Assembly (NCBI RefSeq): GCF_025947305.1
Contig: NZ_CP110009.1
Span: 2,087,501-2,151,500, forward strand
Direction of reading: 5' to 3'
DNA length: 64,000 nt
Source of the DNA: Flavobacterium sp. N3904
GTDB lineage: Bacteria; Bacteroidota; Bacteroidia; Flavobacteriales; Flavobacteriaceae
The notes beneath the pieces are model-generated. The model was not told the DNA's origin. It saw only the letters and a list, made by a program, of their open reading frames with translations, and made no database searches. The position numbers were made by a program, and so were the translations under genes. Every line of letters starts with the position of its first letter. The first letter of the stretch is position 1. Positions 24,856-33,212 of this stretch are shown one piece after another.

Positions 24856-25968
24856 TTATTTATTTATTATTTTACTTAAATCAAACATTGGGGCATACAT
24901 AGAGACCATTATTACTCCAACAATCACTCCAATTACTATAATAATCATAGGTTCCAAAATGACACCTATCATCTTTGTTTGATGGCTAATTTCCTCATTA
25001 TATTGTTCTGTTAATCTTTCAAACATAGTTTCAAGTTGATTCACTTGTTCAGCTACTTCAACCATAGAAACCATTTTATTCTCGAATACATTGTGTTTTT
25101 TTAAACTTTCATGTAACGAAGCACCTCTTGTTATGTCTTCTTTTATTTCTTCAATAGCAACTTCGATAGGATAGAAGCCTATCATTTTTGCGGTTAATGT
25201 CAAAGAATTTATTAATGTTGTTTTAGATGTAATTAATAAATTCATTGCTTGGCAAAAGCGGGATATATAAATTTTTCGAATTAAATTTCCAAAATAGGGT
25301 GTTCTCAAAATTATTTTTGTTGTAAATGCTCGGTAATTTTGATCTTTTTTAAGTAAAGTATGTGCAGCGATTAGCCCAATAATAATGGCTAGTACGACCG
25401 TAAAAATTGCTCCTGAATGATTTGATAATTTTATAATGATTTGAGTGCTTTTTGGTAATTCACTTCCAAATTGTCTAAAAACAGAACTGAACATTGGTAC
25501 TACTTTATTGAGCATAAAATAAAGCACTAAAAAGGTAACCAACATTACAATTGCTGGATAGGTCAACACAGAGATAATTTGCCTTTTCATCTGAATTTTT
25601 CTGTTGAAATATTTTTGCAATTCGGCTAAAACTTCTTCTAGTTTACGGGTTTCTTCTCCTATTTGAATGCTGTAATATTCGTAAGGTGAAAATTGATTTG
25701 TCTCTTTTATTGATTCATAAATGCTTCTTCCTTCTACAACTTTATTCTTTAATTCAATGATTATTTCTTTTTCAAATTTATTGGAAGACTGGTTGCCTAA
25801 TATTTCTAATGCTTTTTTAAAATCAACTCCTGATTTTAAAAGCATACTCAACTCTCTGTAAAATACTTCTTTTTGTTTATCTGAAAGTGATTTTGAAAAC
25901 TGAAGATTAATACTTTCAATTTTAATTGGTTTTTTTTCAGATTTATATGTGCTTAAATCAAGACTCAT
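24856..25968 (-). CDS. GspF/PilC-type inner membrane platform protein
   Basis: 370 residues with two T2SSF repeats (about 30-150 and 235-355). First repeat: FYRELSMLLKSGVDFKKALEI...YEYYSIQIGEETRKLEEVL; second: RFCQAMNLLITSKTTLINSL...MVSMVEVAEQVNQLETMF. Three membrane helices, the last near the C-terminus (MIIIVIGVIVGVIMVSMYAPMFDL). It anchors the ATPase and guides subunits into the growing pseudopilus. The start overlaps the preceding minor pseudopilin stop by 4 bases. Confidence 0.93.
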   Translation of the reverse strand: MSLDLSTYKSEKKPIKIESINLQFSKSLSDKQKEVFYRELSMLLKSGVDFKKALEILGNQSSNKFEKEIIIELKNKVVEGRSIYESIKETNQFSPYEYYSIQIGEETRKLEEVLAELQKYFNRKIQMKRQIISVLTYPAIVMLVTFLVLYFMLNKVVPMFSSVFRQFGSELPKSTQIIIKLSNHSGAIFTVVLAIIIGLIAAHTLLKKDQNYRAFTTKIILRTPYFGNLIRKIYISRFCQAMNLLITSKTTLINSLTLTAKMIGFYPIEVAIEEIKEDITRGASLHESLKKHNVFENKMVSMVEVAEQVNQLETMFERLTEQYNEEISHQTKMIGVILEPMIIIVIGVIVGVIMVSMYAPMFDLSKIINK

Positions 25969-26456
25969 TTTTCGTTGTTTTCTTTTAATAATAATTCATT
26001 TGCATAAATGCGCTTATAGAATTTCAAGTCCATTTTGTTTTCATTTATTTCTATATTGAATTTTAATTTTTGAAAAACAAATTGTTCCGATTTACTTTTT
26101 ACTGTATCAATATGTATTTGATTAAGCTTAATTTTAAATGTATCTATAAATATTTCATTATTTCTCAAAGTATAGTCTTCAAGAAAACTATATTTTATGT
26201 TTTCGCCAGAATAACCTTTAAATGTAATTTCATTATCAAAAACAGTCATTTTTTCGTTTTCAAAAATATCTTTGTTGACACTATAAGTCAATCTATTTAA
26301 ATCACAGATTGATTCATTTTGATTTTTGTAATCCATCATTCTTTCCGTTACAATAGAAAAAACCACAAATATTATGCTCATAATGATAGCGGTTATAGCC
26401 ATACCGACAATAGCCTCTACTATAGAAAAGGCAGATATCATTTTTCTGTTATTCAT
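25965..26456 (-). CDS. Minor pseudopilin 1
   Basis: 163 residues from ATG 26456 (a longer frame reaches 26492 but places 12 residues before the signal). The N-terminus MNNRKMISAFSIVEAIVGMA is a class III signal with Ala at -1 and Glu at +5, followed by a hydrophobic helix and a small beta-rich domain. GspJ/PilW-like by position and size; no specific family recognised. It overlaps its neighbours on both sides (8 bases with the upstream gene, 4 with gspF). Confidence 0.7.
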   Translation of the reverse strand: MNNRKMISAFSIVEAIVGMAITAIIMSIIFVVFSIVTERMMDYKNQNESICDLNRLTYSVNKDIFENEKMTVFDNEITFKGYSGENIKYSFLEDYTLRNNEIFIDTFKIKLNQIHIDTVKSKSEQFVFQKLKFNIEINENKMDLKFYKRIYANELLLKENNEK

Positions 26457-26796
26457 GATTATTTTGAATGTAAAAACTTTTTTCAAACTCAAACTGTGTG
26501 CTGTCTTTAAAGCGGATGGTTGTTTTTTTTAGGTTTTCATTAATGTATTCCTCTTCAATTAAAAGATTCTTATCCTCATTTTCATTGAGTAAGGAGTCAT
26601 TTTTTATTTGTGCTATAAAGAATAATTCATTTACTTTATTTTGGGTATTATAGAATTTTGCAGATGTTCTTGGTGTAAAAACTGTTGCAAAAATCAGTAT
26701 TGTGAAATAAAAACATATTGAAATAATAGTCAAAGCAATGACTGATTCCAATATAGAATTTGCTCTTAAACTATAATACTTTTTTAATGATGCCAT
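26449..26796 (-). CDS. Minor pseudopilin 2
   Basis: 115 residues from ATG 26796 (further upstream starts only extend into the previous gene). The N-terminus ASLKKYYSLRANSILESVIA is a prepilin-type signal with Ala at -1, Ser-Ile-Leu-Glu after it, and Glu at +5. A short soluble domain with no recognised fold follows the helix. GspI/PilV-like by size. It overlaps the larger pseudopilin gene by 26 bases. Confidence 0.68.
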   Translation of the reverse strand: MASLKKYYSLRANSILESVIALTIISICFYFTILIFATVFTPRTSAKFYNTQNKVNELFFIAQIKNDSLLNENEDKNLLIEEEYINENLKKTTIRFKDSTQFEFEKSFYIQNNHE

Positions 26797-27982
26797 GAGA
26801 TACATTTTTTGAATCAAATATTGGAATTGATATAAAATAGTTTGGTCTTTTTTTAGCATTAATTTCTATATCCGAAATAGTATTGTCATAGGATGCAGAT
26901 TCTGTTTTGTAAAATAAACGATTGGTATATACAGAACCGTAAACTTTACTTTTTAAAAATAATTTTCCCGTGCAATAAATGTCGCCAAATAGCAAACCTT
27001 CTTCATCTATTTCTATACTATTTTTTTCTATCATTTCGTTTGTGTTGCCAAATAGAACAACAGCGCCAGTTATTTCGCATTCTTTTTTTATTTTTATTTT
27101 GCTATCATCACCATTTTCGTTGTAAATGCATAGTACAGAAGGGTAGTTTAAAATAACATTTTGTTCCAATTCTATTCTTTCAGTAGCAAAAGCTTGAACG
27201 GTTCCCTTAAATCCAGATTCGAATGTTATTTTTGGTGCAATCAATATTACATCTTCTAAAATGGTATTTTTTTTAATATGCAAAGAATCTTTGGAGCGTA
27301 TAATAAAATTGCCTTTAAAAATCACATTCGAAACAATGGAGTTTAGATAAATTTCTTTAGTTGTATTAAAAAAAGAGTTGAAGTACAAAGAATCTTTTGG
27401 TTTTTCAACATCAGATAAATTTGTTTTTATAGTTCTTATTCCATTGAATATTTTCTTAAAATCAGGATTGATCTCTGGAAGTTGATTTTCAGAAATTGTA
27501 TTTTTCCCATCGATTATAAGTTGATTGGGTCTATTGTTAATATAAGCAGTTTCAATATAGGTTGATGGGAGTGAATTGTCTCCAATTAATTTTACCGTAC
27601 CAGTATAAGTAAGTGATTTAGAGAAATTGGATAAAAACAATGCTGTATTATCTTTGGTATAAAGCCCGATAAAATGTGCAGACTGAACTGTGTCTTTATT
27701 TGTTTCTGATTTTACTAACAAAAGATTTAGCAGACCATAGGGTTTTGTTGTATAGCTTCCTATAATGCCTGATTTTTCATCTTGTATGGGTTCTTGTAAT
27801 GTCTCTTTATTCTCTAATGCAAGATTAACTATAGATTGATTATTAATGTATAACTCTTCCTGAAGATTATAGTATAAATTGAGTTGACCGTATAAATTTG
27901 AAAAAAACAATAGAGCACCACAAATTATGGATACAATCAAGCAAATGTAAATGGCATATAGTAAACTGTGGGCCTTAACCAT
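26771..27982 (-). CDS. Large pseudopilin with bactofilin-like beta-helical domain
   Basis: 403 residues. The N-terminal MVKAHSLLYAIYICLIVSII resembles a prepilin signal (Ala-His) but lacks Glu at +5 (Tyr-Ala instead), a trait of tip subunits such as GspK/PilX. The central and C-terminal part (about 210-370) has repeated hydrophobic turns, ILEDVILIAPKITFESGFKG, TVQAFATERIELEQNVI, ITGAVVLFGNT, LLFGDIYCTGKLFLKSKVYG, like the polymer-forming beta-helix of bactofilins. It is the first of the four pseudopilin genes and may cap the fibre. Confidence 0.65.
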   Translation of the reverse strand: MVKAHSLLYAIYICLIVSIICGALLFFSNLYGQLNLYYNLQEELYINNQSIVNLALENKETLQEPIQDEKSGIIGSYTTKPYGLLNLLLVKSETNKDTVQSAHFIGLYTKDNTALFLSNFSKSLTYTGTVKLIGDNSLPSTYIETAYINNRPNQLIIDGKNTISENQLPEINPDFKKIFNGIRTIKTNLSDVEKPKDSLYFNSFFNTTKEIYLNSIVSNVIFKGNFIIRSKDSLHIKKNTILEDVILIAPKITFESGFKGTVQAFATERIELEQNVILNYPSVLCIYNENGDDSKIKIKKECEITGAVVLFGNTNEMIEKNSIEIDEEGLLFGDIYCTGKLFLKSKVYGSVYTNRLFYKTESASYDNTISDIEINAKKRPNYFISIPIFDSKNVSHGIIKKVL

Positions 27983-27985
27983 AGC

Positions 27986-28870
27986 TTATTCGCTTGTTTT
28001 TTTACTGAATAATTTATTATAATAGCGATTAAATAAATTTTCTTTTTTAGGTGTAGTCCCAGAGTTTATATTTTCTTTTTCTGTAGCTTTTGCCTTTTCT
28101 TTCGCTTCTTTTGCGGCTTTTTTATTTGCTTTTGCGGTTTTTCTTGCGGTTATTTTAGCTTCTTTGGCTTCTTTTTCGCTAAGCTTTGCATTAGTTTTTT
28201 CATTTTCTAATGCTAATTTTTGGGCCTTTACATAATCTTTTTCTGCGTTTTTCGCGGCGGTTATTTTATTTTTTTCAGATTCTATTGCCGCTTTTTTAGT
28301 AGCATCGTCTTTTAGCGTTTGCAGTTTCAAGGTTAATTTGTCTAATTTCGATAATTTTTGTTTTTTCACAACAGGGATTCCATCTCTATATTTTGTAGTG
28401 TCTTTTTTTACAAAATCATACCATATTCCTTGTTTTTTGTCGTTTTTATAACAACCGGTTTCTGCAACAAGTCCATTTTCATCATATTTATAATACATGC
28501 CAGTTCGTATGCCATTAGCCCATTTTTGAGTGCTTTCTATTGAGCCATTGGGATGCCATGTTTTCCAAATGCCTACTTTTAAGCCATTTTTAAAGTTTCC
28601 TTTTTCGGCTATTTGATTACTATGATACGTTTTTAAAAATACATCATTTAGTAATTCTCCTCCAAAATCACCTTGAGCACTATGTATTGCACCGCCTTTA
28701 AACCAATAATATACTTTATTCGCTTTTGGTGTTAAAGTTTTCTTAGTAATATAGAATTCATATCTAAAATCTGCATCACTGATTCGTTTTATCGAATAAG
28801 GGTCTGAAAACGATACTAGAAATAACGCAATAAAAAAGGAAAGTAGAGATAATGACAGTTTTGTTTTCAA
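27986..28870 (-). CDS. MORN-repeat (YwqK-like) protein with Lys/Ala/Glu-rich tail
   Basis: 294 residues. A signal-like N-terminus (LSLSLLSFFIALFLVSF) is followed by three or four MORN_2-type repeats (KNGLKVGIWKTWHPNGSIES, NGIRTGMYYKYDENGLVAET, KNDKKQGIWYDF; about 95-165). The last 120 residues are highly charged and predicted to be helical, a coiled coil of KAAKEAKEKAKATEKE type. It starts the operon; only 3 bases separate it from the large pseudopilin. A structural or scaffolding role in the machine is plausible but unproven. Confidence 0.7.
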   Translation of the reverse strand: MKTKLSLSLLSFFIALFLVSFSDPYSIKRISDADFRYEFYITKKTLTPKANKVYYWFKGGAIHSAQGDFGGELLNDVFLKTYHSNQIAEKGNFKNGLKVGIWKTWHPNGSIESTQKWANGIRTGMYYKYDENGLVAETGCYKNDKKQGIWYDFVKKDTTKYRDGIPVVKKQKLSKLDKLTLKLQTLKDDATKKAAIESEKNKITAAKNAEKDYVKAQKLALENEKTNAKLSEKEAKEAKITARKTAKANKKAAKEAKEKAKATEKENINSGTTPKKENLFNRYYNKLFSKKTSE

Positions 28871-29013
28871 AGCAGATTATGTTTAATAATGGGCACAAGA
28901 TACTATTTTATAAATTGTTTTTCAAAAATTATTGTAGTCTAAATATTATTTTAGTTTCAATTAGTTTTGTGTTTTTTCAGCATTTTTAGGTTAATAGAAT
29001 GGAGTCTCAATTA

Positions 29014-31734
29014 TTATTCAATTATTAATTTTTTTACGGTTTTTTTATCTCCATCAGTTAATTCCAATATATAAATACCAGTTTGAATTTTATTCAAGTC
29101 AATGTTTTTATTGAAATTTGATTCGTTTTTATAATTTTTATAGAAAATTTGTCTTCCCAATAAATCGTAAACGGAAAGTTTTATATCATTTGTACTAGTG
29201 CTAGTAAACTGGATATTAAAATTTCCTTTATTTGGATTTGGATATAAATTATATTTATCGACTTCAAAATTTGTAGCCACCAAAGAATTTGATTTTGTAC
29301 AGATTGTTAATGATGCAGATTCTAATATTCCTGTATCTCCCGGAGAAAAGTCCCTTATGCGTAATGTCCATTTACCCTCTGGATTGAGATTATTAAAAGC
29401 GCTTAATGGTTGAGCAGGAGTAACTGTTTGTAAAGTCGTTGTAGTGCAAGAAAGAGAAATTCCTGAATCATCATATTTTAAAAATAACTTATTGTTTGAA
29501 GCTCCGCAAAAGCTATCAAACAATTTTACAGCTATTCCCTGTGGATTAACCAATTCTATTTGAACATCTGGCAAATAGGGATGGGTAAGTTTTATTTCTA
29601 CATTTATATCAGCTACATTTTCTGTAGATGCGGGGACGTCTAATGTTAATGAACTATATACTTCGGACTCCGGTATTGCAAAAGGGGTTGTAAAAAAATA
29701 TGTGTTACAAGAAGGTTCAATTGCATCTTTAATGGAAAAAGATTGGCTATTCACAGCATAATAGATATTTGCTGTAGGTTCTATTAAAATCCTGCAATTT
29801 GTTGCGGTAATGTCGGGTACTGTGATTTGTTCGGAACCATCATTTGGTGTATTGGAAATTAAAATTATTGGGAAAGTCAAACCGCCATCTGTCGAAAGTT
29901 TGATATTTACATAGTAAGAACCAGATAAAGTATTTGTATTGTTTACACTCCAATTTATAGTTTCTGTGGTTCCAGATATCCAATTGGTGTCCGGATTGTT
30001 TTGTGAGGTAATTGTAAAAGGACCTGTATTAGCTAATACTTTTACTACCATTGCATCGGTATTGGTTTGCGCAAGACCCAAAGGAGCATTAACTCTTCCT
30101 GTTAGAGTGAAGTTTAATGTTCTGTCTATTGAAGAAACTGACTCCCAGGTTGTAGTCAATTGGCTAAGCAGTACTTTGTCTAAAGCTGGCATATATCTAT
30201 TAGCCGAACTACTTGGTGGGATAGATCTAAAAAGGGGACCATTGGTTTTTGTAGCATATGCAATGCTATTTGAACCTGTTTGATTGGAGGCAGAATCATA
30301 TTGTTCCCAACAATATGACAAGGTATTTCCATTTGGATCTGAACCTGTTCCTTTTAAAACAAAAGCTGTATTTGCAGGAATGGTGTAGTCTAACCCAGCA
30401 TCTACTGTGGGAGTTTGATTGCTTAATATTACATTTACGGGACAAGTTTTTGATGCCAAATTATTTTGCATTTGCAATATGCTAGCATATCCAAAATAAT
30501 CATCGGAATGACTTTGAATATCATAATCAGTAATTCCTGCATATCCCATAATAGTAGATCCACTACCCGGTTCAACGCTTACTCCCGTACCTTCCACATC
30601 GTATGAAAAGGTATGGTTTGCACCTAGTTGATGTCCCATCTCGTGAGCTACATAGTCTATGTCAAATGTGCTTCCTTCTGGTTTGGAATCGGCAGGAGAA
30701 GTATAGGCACTTCCTTTTCCTGTGGTATAAATGGGTGTTGAAATTGTATTGGTAACTGGACTACAAACACAGCCAATACAACCAGCATCTCCTCCTCCTC
30801 CAGAGGCAGCAAATAAGTGACCGATGTCATAATTTCCTTCTCCAATTATGCTTGAAATTGTGCTTTGTACTTCTTTGTTCCAAGTTCCCGGACAGTCTCC
30901 AGTACAACCAGAAATCGTGTTTAAGCCTTGTGCTTCATCAGAATAAGGATCTGTATTAGCATTGGTGTATATAATCAAATTTGTATTGGCAATTATTTCT
31001 AGTTTTAATGCTAAATCTTTATTGAAAACTGCATTTACTCTCGTCATGGTTGCATTCATACCTGCCAAAGCTCCTGCGACAGTTCCTCCAAAATAGCTTG
31101 CATACTCGCCAGTACAGGACAATGCCAATCGCATAGTTTTAAACACGCCAGAGCTTGACTTTAATTGACTAATTTTTTTAGTCAATTCTTTATTCAACCC
31201 AAGATCTGAAGTTCTACACAATAATGATAAATTTCCTTTGCTTGTACTTTTTGAAGTTGAAAGAACATAAATTGATTTGTCTTTGGTCAATGGTTCAATA
31301 AATTCTGAGCCACTATCTCCCCTCATAACTATAGTTTCTATTCCTATTGGAGAAATGCTAAAACTTATAGAAGCATTTGGGTCTGTAATTCCAGTTCCGG
31401 AGTAAGCTCGAATGTCTGGGTATAGCGCTTGTAATTCGGGAGCAAAATTGGATGACTCTTTTACAGCAAACTCTTCTATTGTTCCATTACTGTTTGGTAT
31501 TAAGATTTTTATTGTTTCGTTTATATTTGATTTACTTTGAAGACTAAACATTCTTTGTTTAAAGTCTGTTTCATTTAGTGTATAAAGTAAATTTTTGTCT
31601 ACTTCAGCTTTTTTTAAAAGTTTTTGATAGGAAGAATTGTTTGTATTATTTACTATTTTCCAAAATGACTTTTCCTGGGAATAACCAATATAACTTGCAT
31701 TAACGATTACAAAAAAAAGTATAAATTTATTCAT
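29014..31734 (-). CDS. Secreted reprolysin-type metalloprotease with P-domain and T9SS sorting domain
   Basis: 906 residues. Signal peptide (FILFFVIVNASYIGYSQ), a propeptide, then a metallopeptidase domain with the zinc motif HEMGHQLGANHTF (HExxHxxGxxH, about residue 363) and a downstream Met-turn-like GSTIMGYAG. A proprotein-convertase P-like beta domain covers about 675-815. The last 80 residues (KYNLYPNPNKGNFNIQF...TGIYILELTDGDKKTVKKLI) are a type A T9SS C-terminal sorting domain. It should be exported across the outer membrane by T9SS and may be held on the surface. Gap of 143 bases to the pilus-like operon, so probably its own transcription unit. Confidence 0.93.
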   Translation of the reverse strand: MNKFILFFVIVNASYIGYSQEKSFWKIVNNTNNSSYQKLLKKAEVDKNLLYTLNETDFKQRMFSLQSKSNINETIKILIPNSNGTIEEFAVKESSNFAPELQALYPDIRAYSGTGITDPNASISFSISPIGIETIVMRGDSGSEFIEPLTKDKSIYVLSTSKSTSKGNLSLLCRTSDLGLNKELTKKISQLKSSSGVFKTMRLALSCTGEYASYFGGTVAGALAGMNATMTRVNAVFNKDLALKLEIIANTNLIIYTNANTDPYSDEAQGLNTISGCTGDCPGTWNKEVQSTISSIIGEGNYDIGHLFAASGGGGDAGCIGCVCSPVTNTISTPIYTTGKGSAYTSPADSKPEGSTFDIDYVAHEMGHQLGANHTFSYDVEGTGVSVEPGSGSTIMGYAGITDYDIQSHSDDYFGYASILQMQNNLASKTCPVNVILSNQTPTVDAGLDYTIPANTAFVLKGTGSDPNGNTLSYCWEQYDSASNQTGSNSIAYATKTNGPLFRSIPPSSSANRYMPALDKVLLSQLTTTWESVSSIDRTLNFTLTGRVNAPLGLAQTNTDAMVVKVLANTGPFTITSQNNPDTNWISGTTETINWSVNNTNTLSGSYYVNIKLSTDGGLTFPIILISNTPNDGSEQITVPDITATNCRILIEPTANIYYAVNSQSFSIKDAIEPSCNTYFFTTPFAIPESEVYSSLTLDVPASTENVADINVEIKLTHPYLPDVQIELVNPQGIAVKLFDSFCGASNNKLFLKYDDSGISLSCTTTTLQTVTPAQPLSAFNNLNPEGKWTLRIRDFSPGDTGILESASLTICTKSNSLVATNFEVDKYNLYPNPNKGNFNIQFTSTSTNDIKLSVYDLLGRQIFYKNYKNESNFNKNIDLNKIQTGIYILELTDGDKKTVKKLIIE

Positions 31735-32119
31735 GAACTTAAAAATTGAGCGGCTAAATTAATTTATTTTATTTGGAAAACAAGAATAGTTTTTGACATT
31801 TGAAATTTAAAAGAGTTTTTTAATGAAATTCTTTTAAATTTTGCAATTGAAATTTTTATGTAAAAGCCACTGATTAAAAATGAAAATAAAATAGTGTTAT
31901 TTTTTAAAAATTTTGTAGAAGTTATTTTGTATAATATGAATAATACTTGTTAATTTAATTTGTTGTGAAATATTTTTTTAACATAATATTTTTTGCTAAA
32001 AACAAGTTTTTTTGTTGATTTTATGTTTATTTTCGTATTTATTCTAAAATTTTATATTTTTTTAGTTGTAAATTCCTAAATATTTCTATTTTTGCATTTA
32101 AAAAATTAACAAGTTATTT
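31735..32119. other. AT-rich divergent intergenic region
   Basis: 385 bases between the protease (leftward) and the RHS operon (rightward), with long A/T runs. The right end contains a good promoter (32066-32094). On the left, TATTCTTG on the minus strand is a one-mismatch -7 box. No ORF or repeat of note. Confidence 0.5.
32066..32094 (+). promoter_or_regulatory. Promoter of the RHS operon
   Basis: TTG at 32066-32068 and TATTTTTG at 32087-32094 are separated by 18 bases, matching the flavobacterial TTG-N17-23-TAnnTTTG promoter. Transcription would start near 32100, about 20-50 bases before the first gene. Confidence 0.75.
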
Positions 32120-32623
32120 GTGCTTAAATATAAAACCATCCCTCAGTTTATGGTTAACATCTTATTAATAAGTGTGTTAGCTCTTTTCCTGCTTTTTTAT
32201 TTTTTCAAATCGAATAAAGAAATCGTCTATGTCGATTCTGTGAAATTATTTGATGGTTTTGTAATGACAAAAGAAATGAAAAGAGTAGGGGAAAAAGAAT
32301 TTAATTCCAGAAAATTAGTTTTGGATAATTTGTATTCCAATTTACAGTCTCCTACAATTTCTGCTTCTGAAAAAAAAGAACTCATGCAACAATTCATTCA
32401 AGGGAAAGAAGAATTGGAGCAGTTCAATCAAACTTTTGCTGCTGAGCAAACAAATAAAATTTGGTCCAGAATAAAAAGTTATACTGCTGAATTTTCCAAA
32501 GACAAAAATTATCAATTAGTAGTAGGGTCTGATAACAAACAAGCAGTTTTGTTTGCAGATGAAAAAATTGACGTTACCAATGATCTTCTTATCTATTTAA
32601 ACAAAAAGTATGAGGGTCTTTAA
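32120..32623 (+). CDS. OmpH/Skp-family periplasmic chaperone-like protein
   Basis: 167 residues starting at GTG 32120 (an ATG at 32150 is an alternative). One N-terminal membrane helix (VNILLISVLALFLLFYFF) then the OmpH core: IVYVDSVKLFDGFVMTKEMK and a long alpha-helical hairpin (KRVGEKEFNSRKLVLDNLY ... IWSRIKSYTAEFSKDKNYQLVV) ending with VTNDLLIYLNKKYEGL. Skp/OmpH proteins hold unfolded exported proteins. Here it opens the RHS operon, suggesting a dedicated chaperone for its giant secreted products, though the helix would keep it anchored in the inner membrane. Confidence 0.82.
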   Translation: MLKYKTIPQFMVNILLISVLALFLLFYFFKSNKEIVYVDSVKLFDGFVMTKEMKRVGEKEFNSRKLVLDNLYSNLQSPTISASEKKELMQQFIQGKEELEQFNQTFAAEQTNKIWSRIKSYTAEFSKDKNYQLVVGSDNKQAVLFADEKIDVTNDLLIYLNKKYEGL

Positions 32624-33212
32624 TAAGTTAGTTTTTATTTTTTTTATTTTTCTTCTTATTTCTTGTAAAAAAGAGCCAAAAAACAATCAACAAGATTCTG
32701 AAATTAGAGATCGCTATTTCAACCTTGAAAAAATAGGTTGGAAATCCCGCTCCTACACACAAGTTGTGGATGATATCGGTTTTACCGCAACCGAAGTTCC
32801 CATTCAATATTATTTATTAAAAGATTTAGGGAATGATAATCTCAAGCTCATCGATTCACTTTATGAAGAAAATAAAAGAGAACGTGTGATAGAGTTTGTC
32901 TTTCAGCAAGATGAAGAGAAAGATTTATTAGGAAAAGATTTTACAGGGATGGATTATACTGATGCTGTAAAGTATATGTCTTTTGGTCTTGATAAAGATT
33001 TCTATGTGGTAACTTCAAAAAAAGATACAATCCTGTGCTCCGGTGTAAATTTTGAACGCAACTATAAAATTGCTCCTTTTCAAAAAGTACTATTATTCTT
33101 TTCAGGAATAGATCCCAACGATAAAATACAATTGATTTACAATGACTACCTTTTTAGAAAAGGAACATTAAAATTTAAATTCAAAGATACTTTTACCCCT
33201 ATAGCCTTATGA
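32610..33212 (+). CDS. RHS-operon lipoprotein, unknown function
   Basis: 200 residues. N-terminal lipoprotein signal MRVFNKLVFIFFIFLLISCK (Cys at 19). The mature part is an unrecognised alpha/beta domain (IGWKSRSYTQVVDDIGFTAT...). It overlaps the chaperone gene by 14 bases and the RHS gene by 4 bases (ATGA), so translation is coupled. A partner in export or surface assembly of RHS component A is a reasonable inference. Confidence 0.7.
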   Translation: MRVFNKLVFIFFIFLLISCKKEPKNNQQDSEIRDRYFNLEKIGWKSRSYTQVVDDIGFTATEVPIQYYLLKDLGNDNLKLIDSLYEENKRERVIEFVFQQDEEKDLLGKDFTGMDYTDAVKYMSFGLDKDFYVVTSKKDTILCSGVNFERNYKIAPFQKVLLFFSGIDPNDKIQLIYNDYLFRKGTLKFKFKDTFTPIAL

